Source of the DNA: BOG-908 sp964242595
Lineage (GTDB): Bacteria > Pseudomonadota > Alphaproteobacteria > Acetobacterales > Acetobacteraceae
NCBI GenBank assembly: GCA_964242595.1
Contig: CAXTBC010000010.1
Coordinates: 8,054-72,053, forward strand
Length of the DNA: 64,000 bases
Direction of reading: 5' to 3'
This document shows, piece after piece, positions 1-10,300 of this stretch. Positions within the stretch are counted from its first letter, which is position 1. Each line of letters begins with the position of its first letter. The notes under the pieces were generated by a model, which saw only the letters and a program-made list of their open reading frames with translations, was not told the DNA's origin and made no database searches. The position numbers were made by a program, and so were the translations under genes.

Positions 1-222
1 GATCTGGCGCTTGCCGCTGGAGAACACGGTGTGGAAGCTCGGCTCGTGCAAGGTGTCAGACGGGATGGTGACGGACTGGTCGCGGGCGATCTCGCGCAGG
101 GTTCCCTGCTCGACCGCCGCGCGTGTCGCCTGCTGCACGGCAGCCCTGGCCCGCGCCAGCACGCGCTGGCGGTTGTCGAGGTTCTTGCCGTGCGGGTTGG
201 GCCTTCGGTCGATGATGTCCAA
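1..222 (-). CDS. yeaH: YeaH/DUF444 family protein, N-terminal part (runs off the window)
   Basis: The reverse strand right after prkA reads LDIIDRRPNPHGKNLDNRQR and then QSVTIPSDTLHEPSFHTV, the typical start of the DUF444 (YeaH/YhbH) family: a basic 'DRR.NP.GK...NRQR' opening and a 'HEP.F' motif. The likely start is the TTG at 222-220, which lies 10 nt past the prkA stop; no in-frame ATG or GTG was seen nearby. The reading frame stays open to position 1, so only about 74 residues are visible. In enterobacteria yeaG (prkA) and yeaH are co-transcribed in the general stress and nitrogen-starvation response, and the same order is seen here. The biochemical role of YeaH is not settled. Confidence 0.85.
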   Translation of the reverse strand, partial: MDIIDRRPNPHGKNLDNRQRVLARARAAVQQATRAAVEQGTLREIARDQSVTIPSDTLHEPSFHTVFSSGKRQI

Positions 223-232
223 TGGCGTGTGC

Positions 233-2179
233 TCAGGCCGACTGCTTGACCCGCATGTACCATTCGACCAGCCGGCGCACCTGACGCTCCGTGTAGCCGC
301 GTGAGACCATACGATCGACGAAATCGGTGTGCTTCTTCTCCGTGTCGTTGTCCTTCTTGGAGCCGAAGCTGATGACGGGCAGCAGGTCTTCCACCTGGCT
401 GAACATGCGCTTCTCGATCACGTCGCGGATCTTCTCGTAGCTCGTCCAGGACGGGTTCTTGCCCGCGTTGCCGGCGCGGGTGCGCAAGGCGAACTTGACC
501 ACCTCGTTGCGGAAATCCTTCGGGTTGGCGATGCCGGCCGGCTTCTCGATCTTCGTCAGCTCCGCGTTCAGCAGCTCGCGGTTCAGCATCTGCCCGGTGT
601 CGGGATCCTTGAAATCCTGGTCCTCGATCCAGGCGTCGGCATAGTCAAGGTAGCGGTCGAACAGGTTCTGCCCGTAGTCGCCGTAGCTTTCGAGGTAGGC
701 CTTCTGGATCTCGTTGCCAATGAACTCGGCGTAGCGTGCGGCAAGCTCGCTTTTTATGGTGGCCAGGTAAGCCGCTTCGGTCTCGGCCGGGAACTGCTCC
801 CGCCTGATCGCCTGCTCCAGCACGTACATCAGGTGGACGGGGTCGGCGGAGACCTCGTTTGTCGAGTGGTTGAAGGTCGCCGAGAGCACCTTGTAGGCGA
901 AGCGGGTGGAGATCCCGTCCATGCCCTCGTCGACGCCGGCCGCGTCGCGGTACTCCTGCATGCTCTTCACCTTGGGATCGGTCTCGCGGATGTTCTCCCC
1001 GTCATAGACCCGCATCTTGGCGAACGGCTTGGAGTTGGCGTGCGGCTTGAGGCGCGAGAGGACCGCGAACCGGGCCAGCATCTCCAGCGTGTGGGGCGCG
1101 CAAGGGGCGTCTGCCAGCGCCGAGCCGGTGATCAGCTTCTGGTAGATCCGGCCTTCCTCGGTCACCCGCAGGCAGTACGGCACCTTTACCACGCTCACCC
1201 GGTCGAGGAACGCCTCGTTGGTGCGGTTGTTGCGGAAGCTCTGCCACTCGGCCTCGTTGGAGTGGGCCAGCAGGATCCCCTGGAAAGGGATGACGCCGAT
1301 GTTCTCCGTGCCGAGATAGTTGCCCTCCTGCGTCGCCGTCAGCAGCGGGTGCAGCATCTTGATCGGCGCCTTGAACATCTCGACGAACTCGAGGATGCCC
1401 TGGTTGGCGCGGTTCAGCCCGCCGGAGAAGCCGTAGGCGTCGGGGTCGTTCTGGCTGAAGCTCTCCAGCTTGCGGATGTCCACCTTGCCGACGAGCGCGG
1501 AGATGTCCTGGTTGTTGTCGTCGCCAGGCTCGGTCTTGGCGATGGCGATCTGGCGGCGGCGCGATGGGTAAAGCTTGACCACGCGGAACCGCTCGATGTC
1601 GCCACCCCACTCGTCCAGGCGCTTCAGCGCCCAGGGGCTGGCGATGCCGGTCAGGACACGCAGCGGAATGCCATATTTCTCTTGCAGCAGGGCGCCGGTG
1701 GTCTCAGGATCGAACAGGCCGAGCGGGCTTTCGAACACCGGGCTGAGCTCGTTGCCGGCCTTGAGGACGTGGATCGGCTCGCGCTCCATGATCGACTTCA
1801 GCCGCTCACCCAGAGAGGATTTGCCGCCGCCCACCGGGCCCAGAAGATAGAGGACCTGCTTGCGCTCTTCGAGGCCCTGGGCCGCGTGACGGAAGAAGCT
1901 CACGATGCGCTCGATCGTGTCCTCCATGCCGTGGAACTCGGAAAACGCCGGGTAGACGCGAATGGTACGGTTCAGGAACAGCCTGGACAGTCGCGGGTCA
2001 CGTGACGTGTCGACCATCTCCGGCTCGCCGATCGCGCGCAACATGCGTTCGGCGGGGCTGGCGTAGCATGCCGGGTCGGTACGGCAGGCTTCAAGGTACT
2101 CGGCCAAACTCATTTCGACTTCGCGTGTCTGATCGCGCAGCCTGGCGTGAAGAGAGAAAACGCTATCGGAACGATCCAA
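233..2179 (-). CDS. prkA: PrkA-family serine protein kinase (YeaG)
   Basis: A 648-residue protein of the usual family length. The N-terminal AAA-like PrkA domain has a P-loop, LLGPVGGGKSSLGERL, around residues 113-128, and the family sequences ISALVGKVDIRKLESFSQND and SGGLNRANQGILEFVEMFK. The C-terminal PrkA domain ends in an arm-like segment (RMVSRGYTERQVRRLVEW). PrkA/YeaG proteins are cytoplasmic Ser/Thr kinases (some are reported to have AAA protease activity) that act in stress adaptation. The ATG at 2179 is preferred because the MDRSDSVFS leader resembles other alphaproteobacterial PrkA starts; an internal ATG at 2113 (MSLAEYLEAC) is the alternative. It is the first gene of a probable operon with yeaH. 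Confidence 0.96.
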   Translation of the reverse strand: MDRSDSVFSLHARLRDQTREVEMSLAEYLEACRTDPACYASPAERMLRAIGEPEMVDTSRDPRLSRLFLNRTIRVYPAFSEFHGMEDTIERIVSFFRHAAQGLEERKQVLYLLGPVGGGKSSLGERLKSIMEREPIHVLKAGNELSPVFESPLGLFDPETTGALLQEKYGIPLRVLTGIASPWALKRLDEWGGDIERFRVVKLYPSRRRQIAIAKTEPGDDNNQDISALVGKVDIRKLESFSQNDPDAYGFSGGLNRANQGILEFVEMFKAPIKMLHPLLTATQEGNYLGTENIGVIPFQGILLAHSNEAEWQSFRNNRTNEAFLDRVSVVKVPYCLRVTEEGRIYQKLITGSALADAPCAPHTLEMLARFAVLSRLKPHANSKPFAKMRVYDGENIRETDPKVKSMQEYRDAAGVDEGMDGISTRFAYKVLSATFNHSTNEVSADPVHLMYVLEQAIRREQFPAETEAAYLATIKSELAARYAEFIGNEIQKAYLESYGDYGQNLFDRYLDYADAWIEDQDFKDPDTGQMLNRELLNAELTKIEKPAGIANPKDFRNEVVKFALRTRAGNAGKNPSWTSYEKIRDVIEKRMFSQVEDLLPVISFGSKKDNDTEKKHTDFVDRMVSRGYTERQVRRLVEWYMRVKQSA

Positions 2180-2228
2180 CTACTTTTCCAGTCTCGTTCT
2201 ATACCAAGAATCGACAAGCTTCAGATGA

Positions 2229-2244
2229 GGTCAGCGATCTGACC
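2229..2244. promoter_or_regulatory. inverted repeat upstream of prkA, possible operator
   Basis: GGTCAGCGATCTGACC is a perfect 6-bp inverted repeat with a 4-nt spacer, about 50 bp upstream of the prkA start. Its position suits a regulator site in the prkA promoter region. No clear -10/-35 pair was identified, so the role is a guess. Confidence 0.3.
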
Positions 2245-3079
2245 GCTTCGGTCCGGCTCGGCTTCAGGCCCACCACTGCATACTAGCGTGCTTGGCCGGC
2301 GGGGCGCATCAACAACCGACTTCGTGAAGATTTTTTCACCCTGGTGTGATCCGATGGCCGCGGCGGGTAGGTGCCTGGCCGGCAGCCGAGACACCCAACG
2401 GCTAAACGGCTGCCAACGAGGTCGGGCAAGGTGACACGCTGGCCTGAATGCCCTGGAGACTAGCCTGCATGGCAGCTTGCCGAGGTGTTTTCCCCAAGCT
2501 ACCGATCCCGACGACGAGTGACCAAGCCATCAACGTCCAACGCTTCCTGAAGTCGCGGCAACACCCGGGTGTTGCGAACATCGGAGCGGCCAAGAACCTG
2601 TGTGCGGAGATCAGCTGAGGCGATGCCGTTAGGCGAGCGGCGTCGCTCTGCCCGGTTCTGCTCCCGGCGGTAGTAGATGGACAGCCAGGATGGACTTCCC
2701 ATGATCGTCACTAGGCATCCCGGCCGAGACCTGAGCGGCTCCTGCTGCATGGGACCAGCACTTCCACACGCACGTCGCGTGTTTCTGTCACCTGGACGAG
2801 CTCACCCACTCAGGCATCAAAGGTCTACCCAGCACTAAATTTGTCGTCCGCCGGGTGCCGTTGATCTCGGCCCACCTTCAGGCCATCGCGACGCGGTCCG
2901 GCGCTACTCAGCAATCGATCAGCTGGGGACGAGGCGCGTGCTGCCCCTCTGCCTGTGTGCAGGTTCGCAAACGGCAAGTGGCCTTCGCAAGCCGGTCGGC
3001 GTTCGCAGGCGATACACCGTGGCTGAAAGCCGGAGTTCACGGGATACTTGAACTCCATGCGAGGCGAAGACCCGGAACT
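2245..3079. other. gene-poor stretch, no recognisable gene
   Basis: Only short open frames of 60-110 residues occur on both strands, without family motifs, consistent ribosome-binding sites or the strong codon bias of neighbouring genes. Given the eroded acyl-CoA synthetase that follows, part of this stretch may be the more heavily decayed 5' portion of that gene. Confidence 0.5.
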
Positions 3080-3655
3080 TGATCGCTATGCCATGGGGAG
3101 CGTCCTGTTCGGCCGTCCGGACCGATTGGCGAACCCGTGCAAGGTCGAGGGCATTCCCATCCCGGTCATCGCAGGGGGAAGGCGGATGGTCGGTCCACCG
3201 TCCGGACAACGCATCATTTGCAAGACCTATCCTGAGCAGCCGCTCCATCCTGCTAGCGAGGCATCACCGCCGTCAACGACGCCTTTGGCCGCGCAGCCTG
3301 CAAGCTGCGGCCGCACGATGCCGACATTGATACCGCCTGGTGGACAAGGCCATCGAGAAGGTGATCGAGGGCTAACCCCAACCAGCCGGAGGCGATATCT
3401 TGCGCCGGGGCGGCCGTTACCGTGTGCAGTTAACCTGCCTTGGCTGAGGTGTGCGCTTCAGCGTGCCAGGCGAGCGGCTGGGCGAGGAAGTGGGTACGGC
3501 CGTGGCGCTGCACGAAGCAGGACTGGCAGTCGCGTCGGGGTTACACGCGCAGGCGGTCAGTGTGCTGGCACCGACAAGGTGCCGCGCTCTTGTGGCTGCT
3601 CACGAAAACTGCCGCGCAACGATAAGGGATTCGTAGGCGAGACCTGCGGATGAAA
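3080..3655 (+). pseudogene. eroded acyl-CoA synthetase (AMP-binding enzyme C-terminal part)
   Basis: Pieces of one protein can be read by changing frame. From 3331 YRLVDKAIEKVIEG matches the hinge of AMP-forming acyl-CoA ligases ('Y.LVDR.KDMVI.GG'). At about 3437-3522 ALAEVCA then FSVPGERLGEEVGTAVALHE matches the C-terminal domain ('VAEV.V.GVPD.RLGEEV.A.VVL'). Near 3575-3655 KVPR, KLPRND and KGFV match the terminal 'KVPR...LPRN..GK' containing the catalytic Lys loop. Further upstream (about 3080-3170) LANPCKVEGIPIPVI resembles the 'LA.P.SVGRP.P..EV' segment after the substrate loop. At least three frame changes and several stops separate the pieces, so the gene is dead. The related beta-oxidation genes lie 30 kb away. 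Confidence 0.72.
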
Positions 3656-4309
3656 TTACGGTTGAGAACTATTAGGAAGAGATAGTGGCTTTCTAAAACG
3701 GACCAAAAGCTAGTTCCGTTACTAATTACGTTAGACTACGGTGAGTGGTCTCAGCTGCCCGCAACGGCCCGGTCTAAAGTTTTTGCGGGTTTTCTAAAGA
3801 GGCATCGCGATTTTACTGATTGCTTGAGACGGCAACTCGACGTCACTTCGCGACGAACAAGGTCGCCCGAAATCGCCGGGCCAGCCGACCGCCTTCGCCA
3901 CATCCCTCTCGGCAATGAACACGGTATCGATATCGTAACGCGCTTGATGCTTCGGGGCGCCCCATCGTCTGCACGCGCTCGCCGGGCCACAAATATCGAA
4001 GGTCACCCCTGACCAGGTCGAGACGGCCGGTGACCTCCTTGACTTGGAAACTGGCGTATCGCACGAGGATATGCGACCGATGTGGCGCTTCGGCCATGGC
4101 GCGAGCGGGGACGCCAAGCCGGCACGTTACAAGCCTCAATCAATGCGTGCGCACAATCTTGTGGCGAAGCCCTAGACGTCTATGGCAACCGTAGAGCGTG
4201 CTGCACTGCATTTAGTGTAAAATTGCGCGAGTTTCTGTAAAACTATCTTTGACTACGCGAGTCGAATGTGAGATCAGGGCATTACGAGACCGTATTGCTA
4301 GGAAACTCC
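3656..4309. other. gene-poor stretch upstream of the GH2/GH64 gene
   Basis: The base composition is lower in GC than its surroundings, especially around 3655-3790 and 4190-4265, and would suit a promoter region for the downstream gene. A minus-strand segment at about 4139-3843 has coding-like codons but no recognised family and an apparent frame change near 3950, so it may be another decayed gene. No element ends were identified. Confidence 0.4.
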
Positions 4310-7300
4310 ATGTTTCGATCCGTTATCGCAACGCGCTTCCGCACGTTTGCTGCCACCGGTGTCATGCTCGCTTCCGCCGCGCACGCGGCCAGCCTGCCGC
4401 CGTCCCAGCGCACCACGATAAGCCTGGGCGAGACGCAGTGGAAATACATCTTCGGCGACCCGACCGGTGCGCAGGCACCGGTGTTTCCGGAAAGCGGATG
4501 GCAGACCGTCGGAATCCCATATTCGGCCGATCAGCTCGATACGTTTCTCAACGTCGAATCCGGCGGCGGCGACGGGGACCTCAACGGTCCCGTCAGTTGG
4601 TACCGCAATCACTTTACGCTGGCGCCGGCCAACGCCAGCAGCAAGGTGCTTGTCGAGTTCGAAGGCGCGCATACTGGCGTGCAGGTCTTCATCAACGGCA
4701 CGCTGCTGCCCGGGATCAGCGCAGTGACCGCCAACGCGCAGGCGACGCACGTGGTGGGCTTCGTGCCGTTCATCGTCGACCTCACGCCCTACGTGCATTT
4801 CGACGGCTCGGACAACGTGCTGGCGGTTCGTGCGGCGAAGAACGCCACGTTTTTCGAAGCGCCGGGATTCTCGCAAGGCTTCCGCTTCGGGCAGTCCGAC
4901 TCCGGCCTGTTCCGTCCGGTCAAGATGTTCATCACGAACCCGGTCCACATCCCGGAGAACGTGTATTCCAACCTGGCCACCTGGGGCACGTACGTGTCGA
5001 CGGTCTCGGCCAGCAGCACTTCGGCACTGATCGACGTGCAGACGAACGTGCTCAACGAGGGCGCGGCGTCGCAGGCGGTGACGCTGACGACGCAGGTCGT
5101 CGATGCCAATGGCAACATCGTGGCCACCGCGCAAGGCAGCCAGACGATCGCGCCGAACGCCGGGCCGGGTCTGCACCCCACGCTGTTCGACCAGAAGATA
5201 ACCGTTACGAACCCGAACCTGTGGTATCCGAACAACAGCATCTACGGCAAGCCTTACATGTACAAGGTGTTCCACATCGTCAGCATCAACGGTGCGGTGG
5301 TGGACGCGGTGCAGAGTCCGCTCGGTATCCGCACCATCACCTGGGACGCGAACTTCCCCTACATCAACGGCAAGATGCATTATTTGTGGGGCGCTTCCGG
5401 CCGTTACGACTATCCAGCGCTGGGCACCTCCGTGCCCGAGGAGCAGAAATGGCGCGACCTGCAGCAGTTGGCGGCGGCCGGCGGCAACCTCTGGCGGCCT
5501 GGCCACTCGACGGAGAGCGAGGAGTTCGTAGACGCGGCGGACGCCTACGGCATCATGATCGTGCAGCCGAGCGGCGAAGGCGAGGGCGCGTTCTCCGCGC
5601 ATTGCGGCACGCCGCCCTGCGACCTGCAGACGCTGAAGAGCGAGGTGCACCGCGACATGATCATCCGCGACCGCAGCCACCCCTCCATCCTGTCGTGGGA
5701 GGCCGATAACGGGCCGATCGACACGCCGTTCGCGCAGAGCCTGAAGGCGCTGAGTGTGCTGTGGGATCCGATCAACACGCGGGTGCAGGCGGACCGCACG
5801 CCCAACCCCGCCAACGGCGACATCCTTGGATGCACGCTGGAGGGCTGCGAGGTCCTGACCAAGCAGGAGTTCAAGGCCAACCCGGCCTGGGGAGCGGAAT
5901 ACTGGGGCACCGGCACCGCGCGGCAGGCCTGGGACTACGAGCTGGCCTTCGCCGCGCCGTTCCTCGACAACTGGCGCCAGAGCCGCCAGGCCGGCGCGTT
6001 CGGCATCGCGCAGTGGTACTTCGCCGACTCGCCTGGCGAGGACAGCAACTTCGTCGAGGGCGTGACGGAACCCAACGTGCGCTCGCTCGGCGCCTCGATG
6101 ACCGACATGAACCGGTTTCCCAAGCTGCTGTACTACGTCTACCAGGCGGCCTGGACGCCGTTCTCCATCCAGCCGGTGGTCCACCTGGCGCATCACTGGA
6201 ACCGCTCCGGCGCCATCCAGGTGAACGCGTTCAGCAACTGCCCGAAAGTGCGGCTGCTGATCAACGGCACGCCGCAGGGCGACGTGGCGCCCAACCCTTG
6301 GGACAGCAACGCACAGTCCAACCTGACGCAGAGCACCACGCTGATGCCGATGCAGGCGCATTGGAACGTCACCTGGCAGGCGGGCACGGTCACGGCGGAA
6401 TGCCTCGACTCGTTCGGCAACGTGGTGGCCACCGACAGCAGGACGACGGCCGGTGCGCCGGACCATATCGAGCTCGACCTGGTGCCGGACGTCGTCAAGC
6501 CGGACGGCACCACCTTCGCGGTCAGTGCCAACGGGTCGGACGCCGCGTTCGTCGTCGCCAAGGTGGTGGACGCCAACGGCGTGGTGGTGCCCACCGCGTC
6601 CAACAACATCACCTTTTCGGTGAGTGGCCCGGCCACCTATGTCGGCGGCTCCGAGCAGTACGTAACGGCGGGCCAGCCGGCCGGCTACCACGCGCCGGGT
6701 GACCCCGAGCTGGCCGCCGAGGGCGGCATGACAAAGATCGCGCTGCGCAGCCAGTTCCAGACCGGCGCGGTGGCCGTCACCGCCACCTCGCCCGGGCTGG
6801 GCAACGGCATGGTCAGCTACAACATCGGGCCGATCCTGAGCACGGCGCCCGTCGCCGGCGCGCCTTCGGTGATCGTGCCGCCGGCCGCACAGGCGGTGAC
6901 CGCGGGACAGCCGGCGCTGTTCAGCGTGACGGCGACGGGCGCGCAGCCGCTGAGCTTCCAGTGGTTGATGAACGGGTCGCCGATTTCGGGCGCCACAGGC
7001 GCCAGCTACCAGCTTCAGGCGGCGGCGCTGAGCCAGAACAACGCCAGCATCCAGGTGCAGGTGAGCAACGCGGTGAACACCGTGGTCTCCCAGGCGGCCG
7101 TTCTGAGCGTGGTGGCGCCCGCGCCGCCGGTAATCGTCACACCTCCCGCACCACAGAGTGCCACGGTGGGCGCCGTGGCCCAGTTCGGCGTGGCGGCGAC
7201 GGGTTCGCCCACGCTCACCTACCAGTGGTTCAGCAACGGCACCGCCATCCCCGGCGCCACCGGCCCCAGCTACACCACGCCCACGCTGGCCGCGGGCGAC

Positions 7301-10300
7301 AACGGCACCCAGATCGGTGTGACGGTGACCAACCCGGTCGGCCCGCCGGCCTCGGCCTCGGTGCTGCTCAGCGTCGGCGCAGCGGTGGCACCCAGCATCG
7401 TGCGCAACCCGGTGAGCGCGGCCGTGCCGCTGAACCAGCCGGCGACCTTCAACGTGGTGGCGGCCGGCTCCGCGCCGCTCAGCTACCAGTGGTACAAGGG
7501 AACGGCGCCGATCACCGGGGCAATAGGTGCGAGCTTCTCCATCCCCGCCGTGCAGGCGAGCGACGCGGCGCTGTACGCGGTGACGGTGGGCAACGTGGTG
7601 AGCACGGTGACCAGCACGCCCGCGGCGCTGACCATCGCGCCGCCGGGCGCCAACTTGGCGCTGCACGGGCGGGCGTTCGCCAGCTCCACACAGGACCCGG
7701 TCGGCCTGGCGGCTTCCCTCGCCGTGGATGGCGACCTCACGACGCGTTGGGGATCGGCGGGGCAGATCGACCCGTCCTGGCTCGCGATCGACATGGGCGC
7801 CGCACAGAGCTTCAACCGCGTGGTGCTGTATTGGGAGAACGCCTACGCGGCGTCCTACAGGATCGAGTACTCGACAGACGGTGTCACGTGGCATCCGGCC
7901 TCGGCCAACCAAGTGGGCATGGGCGGCATCGAGACCGTGTCCTTTCCCACCGTTCATGCGCGTTACGTGCGCATGCTGGGGCTGGCCCGTGCGGCAGGCT
8001 CAATTTACGGCTACTCGCTCTACGAGATGCAGGTGTACAACGCGGCACAATGCGGCACGGCGCAGGACCGGTTCACCGTGCTGAGCCCCGGGACGGCGCG
8101 TGACAACCTGACGCACCTGACCTGGTCGCGCGCGGAGTACACGCTGACCACGCCGGGCGCACAGCTGACGCAGGCGCTGGCGGAATCCTACTGCGCGGGC
8201 CTCAACATGCGTCTGCCGACCCTGGCCGAGGCGGTGGGCATCACCGGGGTCAGCGACGCGCAATGCGCGTTCCCGCTGTCCTGGAGCACGTGGACGACGA
8301 CGCCCTACCCGGCCAACAGCGCCTACGCCTACATCGTGAACGCCGCGGGGCAGACGAGCTTCGCCGTGGCCGACAACTTCCCGGGCGGCGCGCTGTGCAC
8401 CTCCGGCACCGCGGTCAAGATCGGGCCGCCGGGGATCGTCACGCAGCCTTCGGCGCAAAGCGCGCCGGTGGGCAGTGCCGCCACCTTCACCGTGACGGCG
8501 CAGGGTGCGGCACCGATTGCCTACCAATGGTACCGGGGCGGGGTGGCGATCGTGGGAGCAACGAACGCCGCCTACACCACGCCGGCGACGCTGCTGAGCG
8601 ACAACGGGGCGAAGTTCAGCGTGACGCTGACGGGTCCCACCGGCCTCACGCGCTCCAGCGTGCAGGCGGAGCTGATGGTGCAGGCGATCGCCCCAACCAT
8701 CACCACGCAACCGGTGCCGCAGACGGTGGCTTCCGGGCAGAGCGCGCGCTTCTCCGTGGCGGCGACCGGCACGGGACCGCTCAGCTACAAGTGGTTCAGG
8801 AACGGCGTGGCCGTCACCGGCGCCACGCTGCCGAGCTACGCCACGCCGGCCGCCGGCGCGGGTGACAACGGCACCTTCTTCTACGCCGTGGTTACCGGGC
8901 CGACCGGGCTTGCCGTGCAGAGCGCCACCGCCGAGCTGGCGGTGGCAGGCACGGGTAGCGCCGGGACGGACCTGCTGGCCATCGCTTCAGGGTCTGCCTC
9001 GCCGGTAGGCAGCTTTGCTGCCGATGCCGACTTCGCCGGTGGCGGCACGCAGACGCAGGCGGGCGCGGTAATCAGCACGGCAGGCGTGCCGGACGCCGCA
9101 CCCCCGGCCCTCTACCAGTCCGAGCGCGACGGGGTGTTCAGCTACACGGTCGGCGGTCTGAAGGCGGGGGCCAACTACACGCTGCGCCTGCACTTCGCGG
9201 AGTTCGCGTTCGCCAACCCAGGGCAGCGCGTGTTCAACGTGAGCGTGAACGGAGCGCTGGCCCTGGCCAATTTCGACATCGTGGCGGCGTCCGGCGGACC
9301 CAACCGGGCGGTGGTGGAAAGCTTCACCGCCCAGGCCAACAGCCAGGGGCAGGTGACGGCCGGCTTCATCACCGGGCTGGAGAACCAGCCCAAGCTGAGC
9401 GGCATCGAGGTGGTGCAGCCCGGCACCGGCAGCACGCCGGTGATCACCGCCCAGCCCGCCGGGGTAAGCGTGGCTGCGGGCCAGACAGCCAGCTTCGCCG
9501 TCCAGGTGGCAGGCAGCGGACCCTACAGCTACAGCTGGTATCGCAACGGCGTGCTCGTAGGCGGGGCCAACGGCGCCGCCTACACCACACCCGCCACCCA
9601 GGCGAGCGATGCGGGCGCGCTGTTCCAGGTGATCGTCACCGCCGCTTCCGGCGAGGCCGTGGACAGCGTGGTCGTGCCGCTGAGCGTGACTGGGCCGGGG
9701 CTGGACGTGGTGGCCATCAACGCGGGCGCCTCGGTGCCGACGGCGAACTTCGCCGCCGACATGGATTTCCAGGGCGGCGCCGCGCACTACAACCAGGACA
9801 CGCCGATCTCGGTGGCCGGCGTCGCCAACGCAGCGCCCGAGCAGGTCTATCGTTCATCCAGACAGGGCGCGTCCACCTACCTGATCGGCGGCCTGACGCC
9901 GCTGGCCACCTACCCGGTCCGGCTGCACTTCGCCGAGCTCTACTGGCCGGCGCAGGGCGGGCGGGTGTTTAACGTGGCCATTAACAACACGGTCGTGTTG
10001 CCGGACTTCGACATCTTCAAGCAGGCCGGCGGCGAGGACATCGCTGTAGTCGAGGCAGAAACCGCCACGGCGGACGAGAACGGCAACATCACCATCAGCC
10101 TGAGCAACGGCCCTGCGGACCAGCCTTCGATCAGCGCCATCGAAGTGGTGGCGCCGGGCGCGGCACCTGCGGTGGCCCACGCGGCCAACCAAGTAGGCGA
10201 AGCGGCGCAGACGATCGTGGCCTTGAAAGTGGCAGCAAGCTCCGCCGACGTTGCGGCCGCGCTAGGCGGTAGCACCACCGCCTCAGGTCCGGTGATCGGC

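Noticed and set aside
4298..7957. Very long minus-strand open frame (about 1200 codons) opposite the glucanase gene
   Set aside because: It is Arg/His/Gly-rich without domains and results from the codon bias of the real plus-strand gene. The same applies to long antisense frames at 329-2005, 55940-59761 and 60900-63971.
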